Assembly (NCBI GenBank): GCA_027485815.1
Contig: JAIXQE010000147.1
Location: 1 to 64,000 of the forward strand
Direction: 5' to 3'
DNA from: Opitutaceae bacterium
GTDB taxonomy: Bacteria > Verrucomicrobiota > Verrucomicrobiia > Opitutales > Opitutaceae
Length of the DNA stretch: 64,000 bases
The notes beneath the pieces were generated by a model, which saw only the letters and a program-made list of their open reading frames with translations, did no database searches and was not told the DNA's origin. The translations under genes were made by a program, and so were the position numbers. Shown piece by piece: positions 18,719-27,624 of this stretch (the stretch's first letter is position 1; every line of letters begins with the position of its first letter).

Positions 18719-21700
18719 ATGCCTCCCTCCTTCCGCCGCGTCTCGTCGGTGCTGGCCGGCCTCGCCGCGCTGGCCGCCGTCCCCGGTGCGCTCGGCACGC
18801 CGACGATTTCCTTCACCCCGGGGGCCTTCCCGGCGACCGGCTCCCCGGCCGGCGTGGTCAGCACCCCGGCCGGGCTGGTCATCAGCGTCAACGCCTCGCC
18901 AACCGCCGGGGCCTCGATCGTCGGGGTCGTCGTTTCCGTGAACGGAACGAACATCGGCACCGCCACCGGCTCCTCGCCGTTCACGGTGCCCTGGTTCCCG
19001 AGCGTCGCCGGCACCTACACGATCTCCGCCACGGTGACGGATACCTCCGCCAACTCCACGGGCGCCGGAGCCTCGGTGAACAACGCGACCGCCTCCAGCA
19101 TCGTCACCCTTGGTGCCGCCCGCTCCGCCCAAGTCCTTGCCCCCGCGAGCGGTGGTTCCCTCGTGCTGGGATCGCGCGTCTTCCTGCGCTCCTCCGCGGC
19201 CCTTTCCGACGGCGTGGTGACGCAGGTGGAGTTCATCCTGGATGCCGGCACCGCCAGTGAGGCGGTCCTCGCGACGGCCCTGCAGCCGCCCTACAATGTT
19301 TCGTACCCCGTGAGCGGCCTGACTCCCGGGGCGCACACCCTGACGGCCCGCGCGACCGCCAACACCGGCGGCGGCCTCACCGTCTTTGATTCCCCGGCGG
19401 TCACGTTCAACGTCGTCTCCGCCGTCGGCTTCCCGCCCACGGTCAGCATCAGCGCTCCGGCCGCCGGTTCGTTCGTCGCCACCAGCACGGCCGTCACCCT
19501 CACCGCCACCGCGGCGGACGGGGATGGCTTCATTCCCAGTTCGACGGGCGGCGGCGTCACCTTCTTCGCCGATGGCGAGCCGGTCGGCACGGACCTCACC
19601 GCGCCGTATTCGGTCACCTGGACCCCGTCGGTGGCCAAGAGCTATTCCCTGGTTGCCCAGGCCGTGGATGATCGCGGCAACGTGGGCCAGTCCGCCTCCG
19701 TCGCCGTCAGCGCCGTCGCCTCGCTGCCCACGGTCACCGTTTCGGCGCCGGCCACGGCCACCGCCGGCACCGCTGCCACCCTCACCGCCACGGCCACGGG
19801 CAGCACGGGCGCCACGGTCACCCAGGTCCAATTCCTCGTGAACGGTGCGCCGCTCGGCGGCCCGCTGCTCGCCGCGCCCTACAGCGTGGTTTGGACCCCC
19901 GCGGTGCTGGGGACGAACGCGATCACGGCCCAGGTCACGGACAGCGCCGGCATCACGGCCACCTCCGCGCCCGCCAACGTGACCGTCTCCACCGCGAGCG
20001 GCACCGCGGTCAGCCTCCTCGCGCCGACCAACGGCGCGACGCTGCCGCAGGGCTCGCAGGTGTTCCTGCGCGCCACGGCGGCCATCGCCGGCAGCATCGT
20101 GAGCCGCGTGGATTATTACCTGGACGGGGTCGCCCTGCCGGGCGCTTCTGCGAACCAGTCCCCGTACAACTTTGCCTACTCGGTGACCGCGGCGCCCGGG
20201 GCGCACACGTTGTTCGCCCGGGCGGTGGCCAGTGACGGCGCGACCGTCGATTCGGCGACCGCGGCCTTCACGGTGGTCCCGCCGGTCGGCACGGCGCCGA
20301 CGGTCTCCCTCACCGCGCCGGTCTCCGGTACCTTCGTCGCCACCGGCAGCTCGGTCTCGCTGACCGCCGTGGCCTCCGATGCCGACGGCTTCATCTCGCC
20401 GAACGCCGGCGGCGGCGTGACGTTCTTCGCCGACGGGGATCCGATCGGCAGCGATCTGGTGGCGCCCTACGCCACGACGTGGACTCCGACGGTGGCCAAG
20501 GCCTACTCGCTGCGGGCGCAGACGGTGGACGACAAGGGGAACGTGACCCTGTCGGCCCCGGTGACGGTGACCGCGCTGGCGGCGCTGCCCACGGTGGCGC
20601 TGGCCTCGCCTCCGTCGGTCGCGACGGTGGGAGCACCGGTGAGCTTGACCGCGACGGCGAACGCCAGTCCCGGTGCCTCGGTGACCTCGGTGGTGTTCCT
20701 CGCCAACGGGGCGCCGATCGGTGCGCCGGCGCTGGTCGCTCCCTACACGGTCTCGTGGACGCCGGCCGCGACCGGCGCGATCTCGCTGACCGCCCAGGTG
20801 ACGGATTCCGCCGGAGCCGTGATCACTTCCAGTGCGTCCTCGGTGACGGTGGGCTCGGCCTCGGCCACCGTCGCCCTGATCGCGCCGGCCACCGGTTCGG
20901 TGGTCCCGCTGGGTTCCCCGATCGACGTCACCGCCACCGCGGGGGCCTCTGCGCCCGGGGCCTCCGTGGCCAGCGTGCAGTTCCTCGCCGGGAGCTCCGT
21001 CATCGGCACAGTCACCGTGCCTTCGGGGGGAGTGTACTCGGTCAAGTGGACGCCGACGGCGGGTAACACCACGCTCACCGCGCGGGTCACCGACACCCTG
21101 GGCAGCACGGTCACGTCCTCGGGTGTCACGGTCACCGGCGTCGCCCAGACTGCGGTGACCCTCACCGCCCCCGCGACCAGCGCCTCCGCCACGCTGGGGG
21201 TGCCGTTCACCCTCACCGCTTCCGCCTCCGCCACTCCCGGGACGGTCGTCACGAGGGTTGAGTTCTTCGCGGGCGCCACCTCCCTCGGGGTGGTCACGAG
21301 CGCCCCCTTCACGCTCCCGTGGACTCCCGCAGCGGTGGGTACGTTCGCCATCAAGGCGCAGGTCACCGACTCGGCCGGCACCCAGGCGGACTCCGCCGCG
21401 GTCAATGTCACCGTGGGCCAGTCCTCCTCCGCCTTTGTCGCGGTCACGAGTCCCGTTCCCGGTGCGGTGGTCACGGTGGGGGTGCCCACGGATGTGACGG
21501 CCACGGCTTCCGCGCCCACGCCGGGCGCGATTGTCAGCCAGGTCCAGTTCCTCGCTGGCACGACGGTCATCGGCACGGTGGCGACCCCGACGGCCGGCGT
21601 TTACGCGGTGAAGTGGACCCCCACGGCGGGCAACACGACGCTGACGGCCCGGGTGACCGACACCTTGGGCGCGACCGCCACCTCCTCCGGCGTGACGGTC

Positions 21701-24700
21701 ACCGGGGTCGTTGCCACCAGCGTTTCGCTGACCGCTCCCGCCAACAACGCCACCGCCGTCGTCGGCACCGCCGTCAATCTGACCGCCTCCGCCGCCGCCA
21801 CCGCGGGCGCGGTGATCACGCAGGTGGAATTCCTGGCCGGGGGCGTGTCGGTCGGCACCGTCACCGCGGCTCCATTCACCCTCCCGTGGACTCCCGCCAC
21901 GTCCGGACCGACCGCCCTTACGGCGCGGGCCACCGATTCCTTCGGCGCCGTGATCACAGCGACCGCGGTGAACGTGACGGTCAATCCGGCTCCCCCGACG
22001 ATCGTCATCACCAGCCCCACTCCCGGCAACCAGCTCAATGCGGGCTCCCCGGTGCCCGTCACGGCCACGGTGAACCCCGGCTCCGCCGGCGCCGCCATCA
22101 CGCGGGTCCAGTTTCTCGCGGGCAGCACGGTCGTCTCCACGGTCCCCGGGGATCCCACCACCACGACCTACACGGGCACGTGGACGCCGGCGTCCGCGGG
22201 CGACTTCAATCTCAGCGCGCGGGTCACCGACGCCAATGGCACCGTGGTCACCTCGGCCGTGGTCAATGTGACCGTCGTGACCGTGAGCACCCAGGTGGTC
22301 ATCACGAGCCCGGTCGCCGGTGGCGCCCAGGTTGGCACCCCGCTGGTCTTCAGCGCTAACGTGGATGCGGCACCCGGCGTGAGCATCACCCAGGTGCAGT
22401 TCCTGGCTGGCTCCACGGTGGTCGCCACGCTGCCCGGCAACGCCGCCGCCACGAGCTACAGCACCACGTGGACCCCCACCGCCGCCGGCTCCTACAGCCT
22501 CACGGTGCGGACCACGGACTCCAACGGGGTCGTGCGGAACTCGCCGGCGATCCAGGTCGTGGCCCAGGCCACCACGGTCAGCCTCTCGCTGCTGCCCAAC
22601 AACCCCAGCATCGCGGTGAACTCCTCCCGGATGATCAGCGCGAGCGCCTCCGCGCCGGCGGGGGTCGCCTCGGTGGAGTTCTACTACGTGGGCGCCTCGG
22701 GCATCACGCTGATCGGCACCGACACCGCGCCGCCCTACAACATCCTCTTCACCGCGCCTAATGAACCCGGGCGCCGCGTGCTGCGGGCCCGCGCGTACGA
22801 CATCCTGGGGGGCTCGGTCGACTCCGCGGACTTCACGATCAACCTCACCGGCCAGATCGGGGAACCCCCGGTGCTCGGCATCCTCACCCCGGTGAGCGGT
22901 TCGTTCGTCGCCGCCAACAACACCACGACCATCTCCGGTACCGCGACCGACGCCGACGGCTCGATCAGCAGCATCCAGGTGTTCGTCAACGGCACCACCG
23001 CCGGTCTCGGCGGCGCGGGCGTGACCGGCGTCACCAACGGCGTCTGGTCCGTCAGTTGGACGCCGACGTCCTCGGGGGTCGCCTCGATCTCCGCCATCGC
23101 GACCGACAACGCGGGCAACTCCGTCGCCGCGCCGGCCGTGGGCGTGAACATTTCGGACAGCACGTCCCCGCTCATCAACCTGACCCTTTCCCCGCGCACC
23201 GCCGCGGCGGCCGCCAGCACGACGCTCCCCAGCGGGGCGGTGCGCACGCTGGTGGCGGATGTGGCCGCCTCCTCCGGCCGCGCCGTGGTCCGGGTCGAGT
23301 TCTTCGTCGATGGCACCAAGGTCGGCGAGGATACCACCGCCCCCTTCACGCACCGCTACACCGCCCCGGCCCTCGCCGCGGGCGAACTCTCGCGGCCGTA
23401 CGTCCTCTCCGCCCGCGCCACCGACAACGCCGGCACCGCCCGCGACGTCCAGGTTTCCGTGCTGGTCATCTCGCCGGTCGGCGCGCCGCCCACGGTGAAC
23501 CTCCTGACGCCGGCAAACGGCGCCTCCACCACGCCAGGTTCCGCCATCAGCCTCGCGGCCACGGCCACCTCCATCGACAGCACGGTGGCGAACGTCCAGT
23601 TCTACGTGAATGGCAGCCCCGCCTCGGTCAACGGCGGCAACGGGCTCACCGGCGCGCCGTACGTCACCACGTTCGTGCCCACCTTGCCGGGCGCGTATGT
23701 GATCGATGCGATTGCAACCGACGCCCGCGGCAACACCGCGGTCTCGAACTCCGTGACGATCTCGGCCGCCCTACCGGTGCCGACGATCGTCTTCACCGCC
23801 CCCAATCCCAACGCCACGGCCCGCGCGACCCCGGGGGTGCCCCTCACGCTCGCGGCCACCCCGTCCGTCCTCGGGGGCGGCGCGCAGTTCCTCCTCGTGG
23901 AATTCCTCCTCGACGGCGTCCAGATCGGGGCGGACACGACCGCCCCGTACACCTTCTCGTGGATCCCGACCGCCGCCCAGCTCGGCGAACGCGTCCTCAC
24001 CGCGCGGGTCACGGACCTGAACGCGCAGGTGGTCACCTCGGCGCCCCTCACCGTCAACGTCGCCAACGTGGTCGGGTCGCCCCCGACCGTCACGGTGTCC
24101 GCCTCGCCCATCCCCGGCAACGGGCTCCAGACCGCCTCGACCGTGAACTTCCAGGCCACCGCGGTTGCCACTGGCACCGGCTCCACCCTCCGCAACGTCG
24201 AGATCTTCCTCAACGACGTCAGCATCGGCCTCGCGACGCGGGAGCAGACCACGAACTTCTACCGGCGGGCCTTCGATCTCAGCCAGTTCGACTTCAGCAC
24301 GATCACGCCGACCATCAACGAGAGCACCGGCGCGGTGACCTACCCGGTCCGGCTCTACGCGATCGCCCGGGACAGCAACAACAACCAGACGGTCTCGCCG
24401 ACGGTCAACCTGACCATCTTCCCGGCCACCAGTGCTCCGCCGACGATCCAGGTGCAGGCGCTGACCCCCGCGAACATCACCGCGGGCACGCAGTTCTTCC
24501 TGCAGGCGAACCTCAACGACCCGGACGGCAACGTCAGCACGGTCCAGCTCTACGCCAACGGCAGCCTGGTCGGGAATTTCCCGAATCCGCAGCAGGGCCA
24601 GCTCCTCACCTACACCGCCAACACGGCGGGTCGCTTCAACCTCTACGCGGTCGCCACCGACGAGACCGGCAACACCGCGGTCTCCAGCCCCTCGATCGTG

Positions 24701-27472
24701 ATCAACGTCACGGCCGTCACCGCGCCCACGACGGCCATCACCCGGCCCGAGGACAACACCACCGCCACGACCGTCGGCGCCCCGGTTTTCCTCGAGGGCA
24801 CGGCCGTCAATGCCGTGACGACCCAGGTGCCGACCCTCCAGTTCATCGCCACCTCGGCCGGCGGCGCGCGCCAGGTGATCACCGGCACCCGCGTCGGCAC
24901 GACCACCAGCTACCGCGCGATCTGGACCCCCGCCAACCCGGACACGTACACCATCACGACCCAGGCCTCCGTCGGCAACGTTCAGGGCACGAGCACGACC
25001 TCGCGCCGGGTCGTCGTGAGCGACGTCGTGGGCCTCGCCCCGACGATCACGCTGACCCGCTCGCCGGGTGTGCTAGGCTATCCGACCTCGGCGCAGACTG
25101 CCTCGTCCGCGGACTTCGCCGCCACCGCCCAGGACCCCGATGGTGCGGTCGTCGCCGTCGAGTTCTTCCTCAATCGCTTCAGCATCGGTCAGGCCCGCCG
25201 GGATCCCCAGGGCAACACGTGGCGCCTGCAGGCCGCATTTGCCGGGCTCCAGCCCGGGGCCACCGAAGTGGTCGCCCTCGGGCGCGACAGCTCCGGCAAC
25301 GTCGTCGCTTCGGCCACGGGTTCCATCAACGTGACCGCCGCCGCCAGCATCGCTCCCTCGATCACGATCACCCCCTCGACAACCAATCCCGCGTTCAATC
25401 GTCAGGTGCAGCTCCGCGCCAACGCCCGGGACACCGACGGCACGGTGACGAACGTCCAGTACTTCGCCAACGCCCTGCCCATCACCTCCTCGACCAACTC
25501 GGGGTCCCTTTTCCTCTCGAATTGGACGCCCGCGGCTGAGGGCAAGTACCTCCTCTGGGCGCTGGCCACCGACAGTTCTGGCATCACCACGGTTTCGCCC
25601 ACCGTCGAGCTCAACGTCCGCCGCAACAATCCCGTCCTCGAGAACGCGGCCTTCATCCTGCAAACCTACCAGGACATCGCGAACACGACCAACATCAACC
25701 CGCTGGTGTTTGACGACCTCGACGAGCGGCTCGGGTCCGGCGCGCTCACCCGCGCCGACTTCGTCGCCTCGCTCCTCGACCAGCCCGGGTTTCTCGCCCC
25801 GGTCCAGTTCCTCGCGACCTACCAGGTCCTGATGGGGCGCTGGCCGACGCCGCAGGACTACACGAACTTCCTCGCCGTCGCCCGTGGCGGCCTGGGCAAC
25901 GCCGTCGGCGCGGTCCTCGCTGCCAACGATTACTTCGCCAAGTACGGGACCGTGCCCACCAACGCGCTGCTCAACAGCCCGACGAGCGCCATCCCGGCAC
26001 GCACCTTCCTCGATCGCCTTTGGGCCAACGCCGCCTCCAGCCCGTCGACCAACCGGGAGACCGATTTGGTCCGTTTCATGAGCAACAACGTGCTCAGCAC
26101 GAACATCGGTCGCGGCTACAATGTGATCGGCCTCAACCAGGCCATCGCCGAGTTCGTGGTGAACACGAATGCGGCGAACACCGCCCTCTGGAACCGGGCC
26201 CGGGCCGCGGCGATCTTCTATCAGCTCGCCCGCCCGCCCGTGACCGTGACCTACGAGGAGATCACGGCCCGCGTCGATGCCCTGCTGCGCTTGCCCGACA
26301 CCAAGGCGATCGTCGACGCCGTCCTGAAGGACGAGCTCTACGGCTACCGCTACGTCACCATTACCAAGCACCCGCAGTCGCTGGTGGTGGCGCCGCGCTC
26401 CGGCGCGATCTTCTCGGTCGAGGCCCAGGGTGCTCCCCCGCTGGTTTACCAGTGGCTCCTCAACGGTGCCCCGATCCCCGGCGCCACCAGCCCCGTGCTC
26501 AGCCTCACCAACGTCGACACCAGCCGCGTCGGCACCTACACGGCGGTCATCACCTCCGCCGCGGGGGTCGCGACTTCGGACCCCGCGACGCTCACGCTGT
26601 CCAACGTCACCACCCGACTCGCGAACATCTCGACCCGCGGCCAGACCTCGGCGGGGGCGAACGTGCTCATCGGCGGCTTCGTGGTGAACGCCCCGGCTGG
26701 CCAGACCCGCCAGATGCTGATCCGGGTGGTCGGCCCGACGCTCTCCGGCGCGCCCTTCAACCTGGCGAACACCCTGAACAACCCGGCGCTCGCCCTCTAT
26801 GTCGGCACCAACCAGAGCCCGGTGCTGACGAACGACGACTGGGGTACGCAGGCCGCCGGCGCCGCGCAGGTGCAGGCGATCCAGCAGGCGACCACCCGCG
26901 CTGCCGCGTTCGCCCTCCAGCCCAATTCCCGCGACGCCGCGATCCTCGCCACGCTCCCCGCCGGCCCGTACACGGTGCAGGCCCAGATCGGCCCGGGTTC
27001 CACCAACGCCGCCGGGCTCGTGCTGATCGAGGTCTACGACGTCACCCAAGGCGGCCCCGCGGCCCCCAAGGCGATCAATGTCTCCACCCGCGGCGCCGTC
27101 GGCACGGGGGCCAATTCCCTCATCGCCGGCTTCGTGGTCACGGGCCAGGTCTCCCGGCGGATGCTGATCCGCGGCGCGGGTCCGACCCTCGCCAACCTCG
27201 GGGTCCCCGGCGTGCTGGCCGATCCGATCCTGACGCTCTCCGCGCAATCCACCGGCCAGGTCCTCCGGACCAACGATAACTGGGGAACGGGTGACGAAGC
27301 GTCCATCATCGCCAGCGCGGCCTCCGCCGCGGGCGCCTTCCCGTTCCCGGCCGGCAGCCGCGACGCGGCGATGATCGTGATGCTGCCCCCCGGGGCCTAC
27401 ACCGTCCAACTGGCCGGCGTAGGCGGCGGCACTGGGGTCGGCATCGTCGAAGTCTACGACGTCGATCCCTGA
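18719..27472 (+). CDS. Giant secreted protein: about 23 bacterial Ig-like modules, DUF4214-like region, Ig domain, two C-terminal repeats
   Basis: A 2917-residue extracellular or surface protein. Signal peptide at 1-27 (SSVLAGLAALAAVPGALG). Residues about 30-2300 are about 23 Ig-like modules of 90-110 residues, each with a V-x-F-F/L-x-(D/N)-G-x-x-(I/V)-G strand, an APY-x-x-x-WTP turn and a final A-x-x-x-D-x-x-G-N/A strand (bacterial Ig type). About 2304-2540 is helical and DUF4214-like (FLATYQVLMGRWPTPQDYTN, AVLAANDYFAKYGTV). About 2546-2630 is a classical Ig domain (KHPQSLVVAPRSG, PPLVYQWLLNGAPIPGA). Two related blocks of about 130 residues close the protein (ANISTRGQTSAGANVLIGGF at about 2635 and INVSTRGAVGTGANSLIAGF at about 2786). 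No catalytic motif is visible. It starts 18 nt after the secretin gene. An adhesin, a fibre or a secreted substrate are all possible. Confidence 0.9.
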   Translation: MPPSFRRVSSVLAGLAALAAVPGALGTPTISFTPGAFPATGSPAGVVSTPAGLVISVNASPTAGASIVGVVVSVNGTNIGTATGSSPFTVPWFPSVAGTYTISATVTDTSANSTGAGASVNNATASSIVTLGAARSAQVLAPASGGSLVLGSRVFLRSSAALSDGVVTQVEFILDAGTASEAVLATALQPPYNVSYPVSGLTPGAHTLTARATANTGGGLTVFDSPAVTFNVVSAVGFPPTVSISAPAAGSFVATSTAVTLTATAADGDGFIPSSTGGGVTFFADGEPVGTDLTAPYSVTWTPSVAKSYSLVAQAVDDRGNVGQSASVAVSAVASLPTVTVSAPATATAGTAATLTATATGSTGATVTQVQFLVNGAPLGGPLLAAPYSVVWTPAVLGTNAITAQVTDSAGITATSAPANVTVSTASGTAVSLLAPTNGATLPQGSQVFLRATAAIAGSIVSRVDYYLDGVALPGASANQSPYNFAYSVTAAPGAHTLFARAVASDGATVDSATAAFTVVPPVGTAPTVSLTAPVSGTFVATGSSVSLTAVASDADGFISPNAGGGVTFFADGDPIGSDLVAPYATTWTPTVAKAYSLRAQTVDDKGNVTLSAPVTVTALAALPTVALASPPSVATVGAPVSLTATANASPGASVTSVVFLANGAPIGAPALVAPYTVSWTPAATGAISLTAQVTDSAGAVITSSASSVTVGSASATVALIAPATGSVVPLGSPIDVTATAGASAPGASVASVQFLAGSSVIGTVTVPSGGVYSVKWTPTAGNTTLTARVTDTLGSTVTSSGVTVTGVAQTAVTLTAPATSASATLGVPFTLTASASATPGTVVTRVEFFAGATSLGVVTSAPFTLPWTPAAVGTFAIKAQVTDSAGTQADSAAVNVTVGQSSSAFVAVTSPVPGAVVTVGVPTDVTATASAPTPGAIVSQVQFLAGTTVIGTVATPTAGVYAVKWTPTAGNTTLTARVTDTLGATATSSGVTVTGVVATSVSLTAPANNATAVVGTAVNLTASAAATAGAVITQVEFLAGGVSVGTVTAAPFTLPWTPATSGPTALTARATDSFGAVITATAVNVTVNPAPPTIVITSPTPGNQLNAGSPVPVTATVNPGSAGAAITRVQFLAGSTVVSTVPGDPTTTTYTGTWTPASAGDFNLSARVTDANGTVVTSAVVNVTVVTVSTQVVITSPVAGGAQVGTPLVFSANVDAAPGVSITQVQFLAGSTVVATLPGNAAATSYSTTWTPTAAGSYSLTVRTTDSNGVVRNSPAIQVVAQATTVSLSLLPNNPSIAVNSSRMISASASAPAGVASVEFYYVGASGITLIGTDTAPPYNILFTAPNEPGRRVLRARAYDILGGSVDSADFTINLTGQIGEPPVLGILTPVSGSFVAANNTTTISGTATDADGSISSIQVFVNGTTAGLGGAGVTGVTNGVWSVSWTPTSSGVASISAIATDNAGNSVAAPAVGVNISDSTSPLINLTLSPRTAAAAASTTLPSGAVRTLVADVAASSGRAVVRVEFFVDGTKVGEDTTAPFTHRYTAPALAAGELSRPYVLSARATDNAGTARDVQVSVLVISPVGAPPTVNLLTPANGASTTPGSAISLAATATSIDSTVANVQFYVNGSPASVNGGNGLTGAPYVTTFVPTLPGAYVIDAIATDARGNTAVSNSVTISAALPVPTIVFTAPNPNATARATPGVPLTLAATPSVLGGGAQFLLVEFLLDGVQIGADTTAPYTFSWIPTAAQLGERVLTARVTDLNAQVVTSAPLTVNVANVVGSPPTVTVSASPIPGNGLQTASTVNFQATAVATGTGSTLRNVEIFLNDVSIGLATREQTTNFYRRAFDLSQFDFSTITPTINESTGAVTYPVRLYAIARDSNNNQTVSPTVNLTIFPATSAPPTIQVQALTPANITAGTQFFLQANLNDPDGNVSTVQLYANGSLVGNFPNPQQGQLLTYTANTAGRFNLYAVATDETGNTAVSSPSIVINVTAVTAPTTAITRPEDNTTATTVGAPVFLEGTAVNAVTTQVPTLQFIATSAGGARQVITGTRVGTTTSYRAIWTPANPDTYTITTQASVGNVQGTSTTSRRVVVSDVVGLAPTITLTRSPGVLGYPTSAQTASSADFAATAQDPDGAVVAVEFFLNRFSIGQARRDPQGNTWRLQAAFAGLQPGATEVVALGRDSSGNVVASATGSINVTAAASIAPSITITPSTTNPAFNRQVQLRANARDTDGTVTNVQYFANALPITSSTNSGSLFLSNWTPAAEGKYLLWALATDSSGITTVSPTVELNVRRNNPVLENAAFILQTYQDIANTTNINPLVFDDLDERLGSGALTRADFVASLLDQPGFLAPVQFLATYQVLMGRWPTPQDYTNFLAVARGGLGNAVGAVLAANDYFAKYGTVPTNALLNSPTSAIPARTFLDRLWANAASSPSTNRETDLVRFMSNNVLSTNIGRGYNVIGLNQAIAEFVVNTNAANTALWNRARAAAIFYQLARPPVTVTYEEITARVDALLRLPDTKAIVDAVLKDELYGYRYVTITKHPQSLVVAPRSGAIFSVEAQGAPPLVYQWLLNGAPIPGATSPVLSLTNVDTSRVGTYTAVITSAAGVATSDPATLTLSNVTTRLANISTRGQTSAGANVLIGGFVVNAPAGQTRQMLIRVVGPTLSGAPFNLANTLNNPALALYVGTNQSPVLTNDDWGTQAAGAAQVQAIQQATTRAAAFALQPNSRDAAILATLPAGPYTVQAQIGPGSTNAAGLVLIEVYDVTQGGPAAPKAINVSTRGAVGTGANSLIAGFVVTGQVSRRMLIRGAGPTLANLGVPGVLADPILTLSAQSTGQVLRTNDNWGTGDEASIIASAASAAGAFPFPAGSRDAAMIVMLPPGAYTVQLAGVGGGTGVGIVEVYDVDP
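19120..20865 (+). repeat. Three-module Ig unit present twice in tandem
   Basis: Within the giant gene, modules 2-3-4 (about 19120-20000) are repeated as modules 5-6-7 (about 20000-20865). Matching anchors are GGGVTFFADG at 19556 and 20417 (861 bp apart) and VFLR at 19178 and 20060 (882 bp apart), so the copies differ by small in-frame indels. Confidence 0.75.
20866..21990 (+). repeat. Two-module Ig unit present twice in tandem
   Basis: Modules 8-9 (about 20866-21427) and 10-11 (about 21428-21990) form two copies of a 567-bp unit. The stretch KWTPTAGNTTLTARVTDTLG (codons from about 21044 and 21611) is the same in both, followed by TSSGVTVTGV. The partner modules share APFTLPWTPA. Confidence 0.8.
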
Positions 27473-27476
27473 TCCG

Positions 27477-27494
27477 GCCGCGTTTCTTCGCGGC
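27477..27494 (+). terminator. Hairpin just after the giant gene
   Basis: GCCGCG (27477-27482), loop TTTCTT and CGCGGC (27489-27494), beginning 5 nt after the stop codon. No T-tract follows, so an intrinsic terminator is uncertain; it may be a 3'-end structure. Confidence 0.35.
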
Positions 27495-27624
27495 TCGGCT
27501 GCCTTCGTCGCTCGGAGACCACCGGCCACCGGCCGCTCGTACTCTGCCCTCCGCGGATCGTTCTGCCGCGGCGGTGGCGGGTGCGGCCCGTCGGCCAGTC
27601 CGCCGCATCTCCTTCCACGGCGGT

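Noticed and set aside
15740-23353. A minus-strand open frame of about 2537 codons antisense to the secretin and Ig-repeat genes
   Set aside because: It is rich in Arg/Gly/Asp/His with no domain, and lies opposite genes with clear motifs. Long antisense open frames are expected in very GC-rich DNA with biased third positions.
18719-27472. CRISPR-like or DNA-level direct repeat array
   Set aside because: The repeats are coding, of 270-320 bp with diverged copies, and lack short identical repeats with unique spacers.
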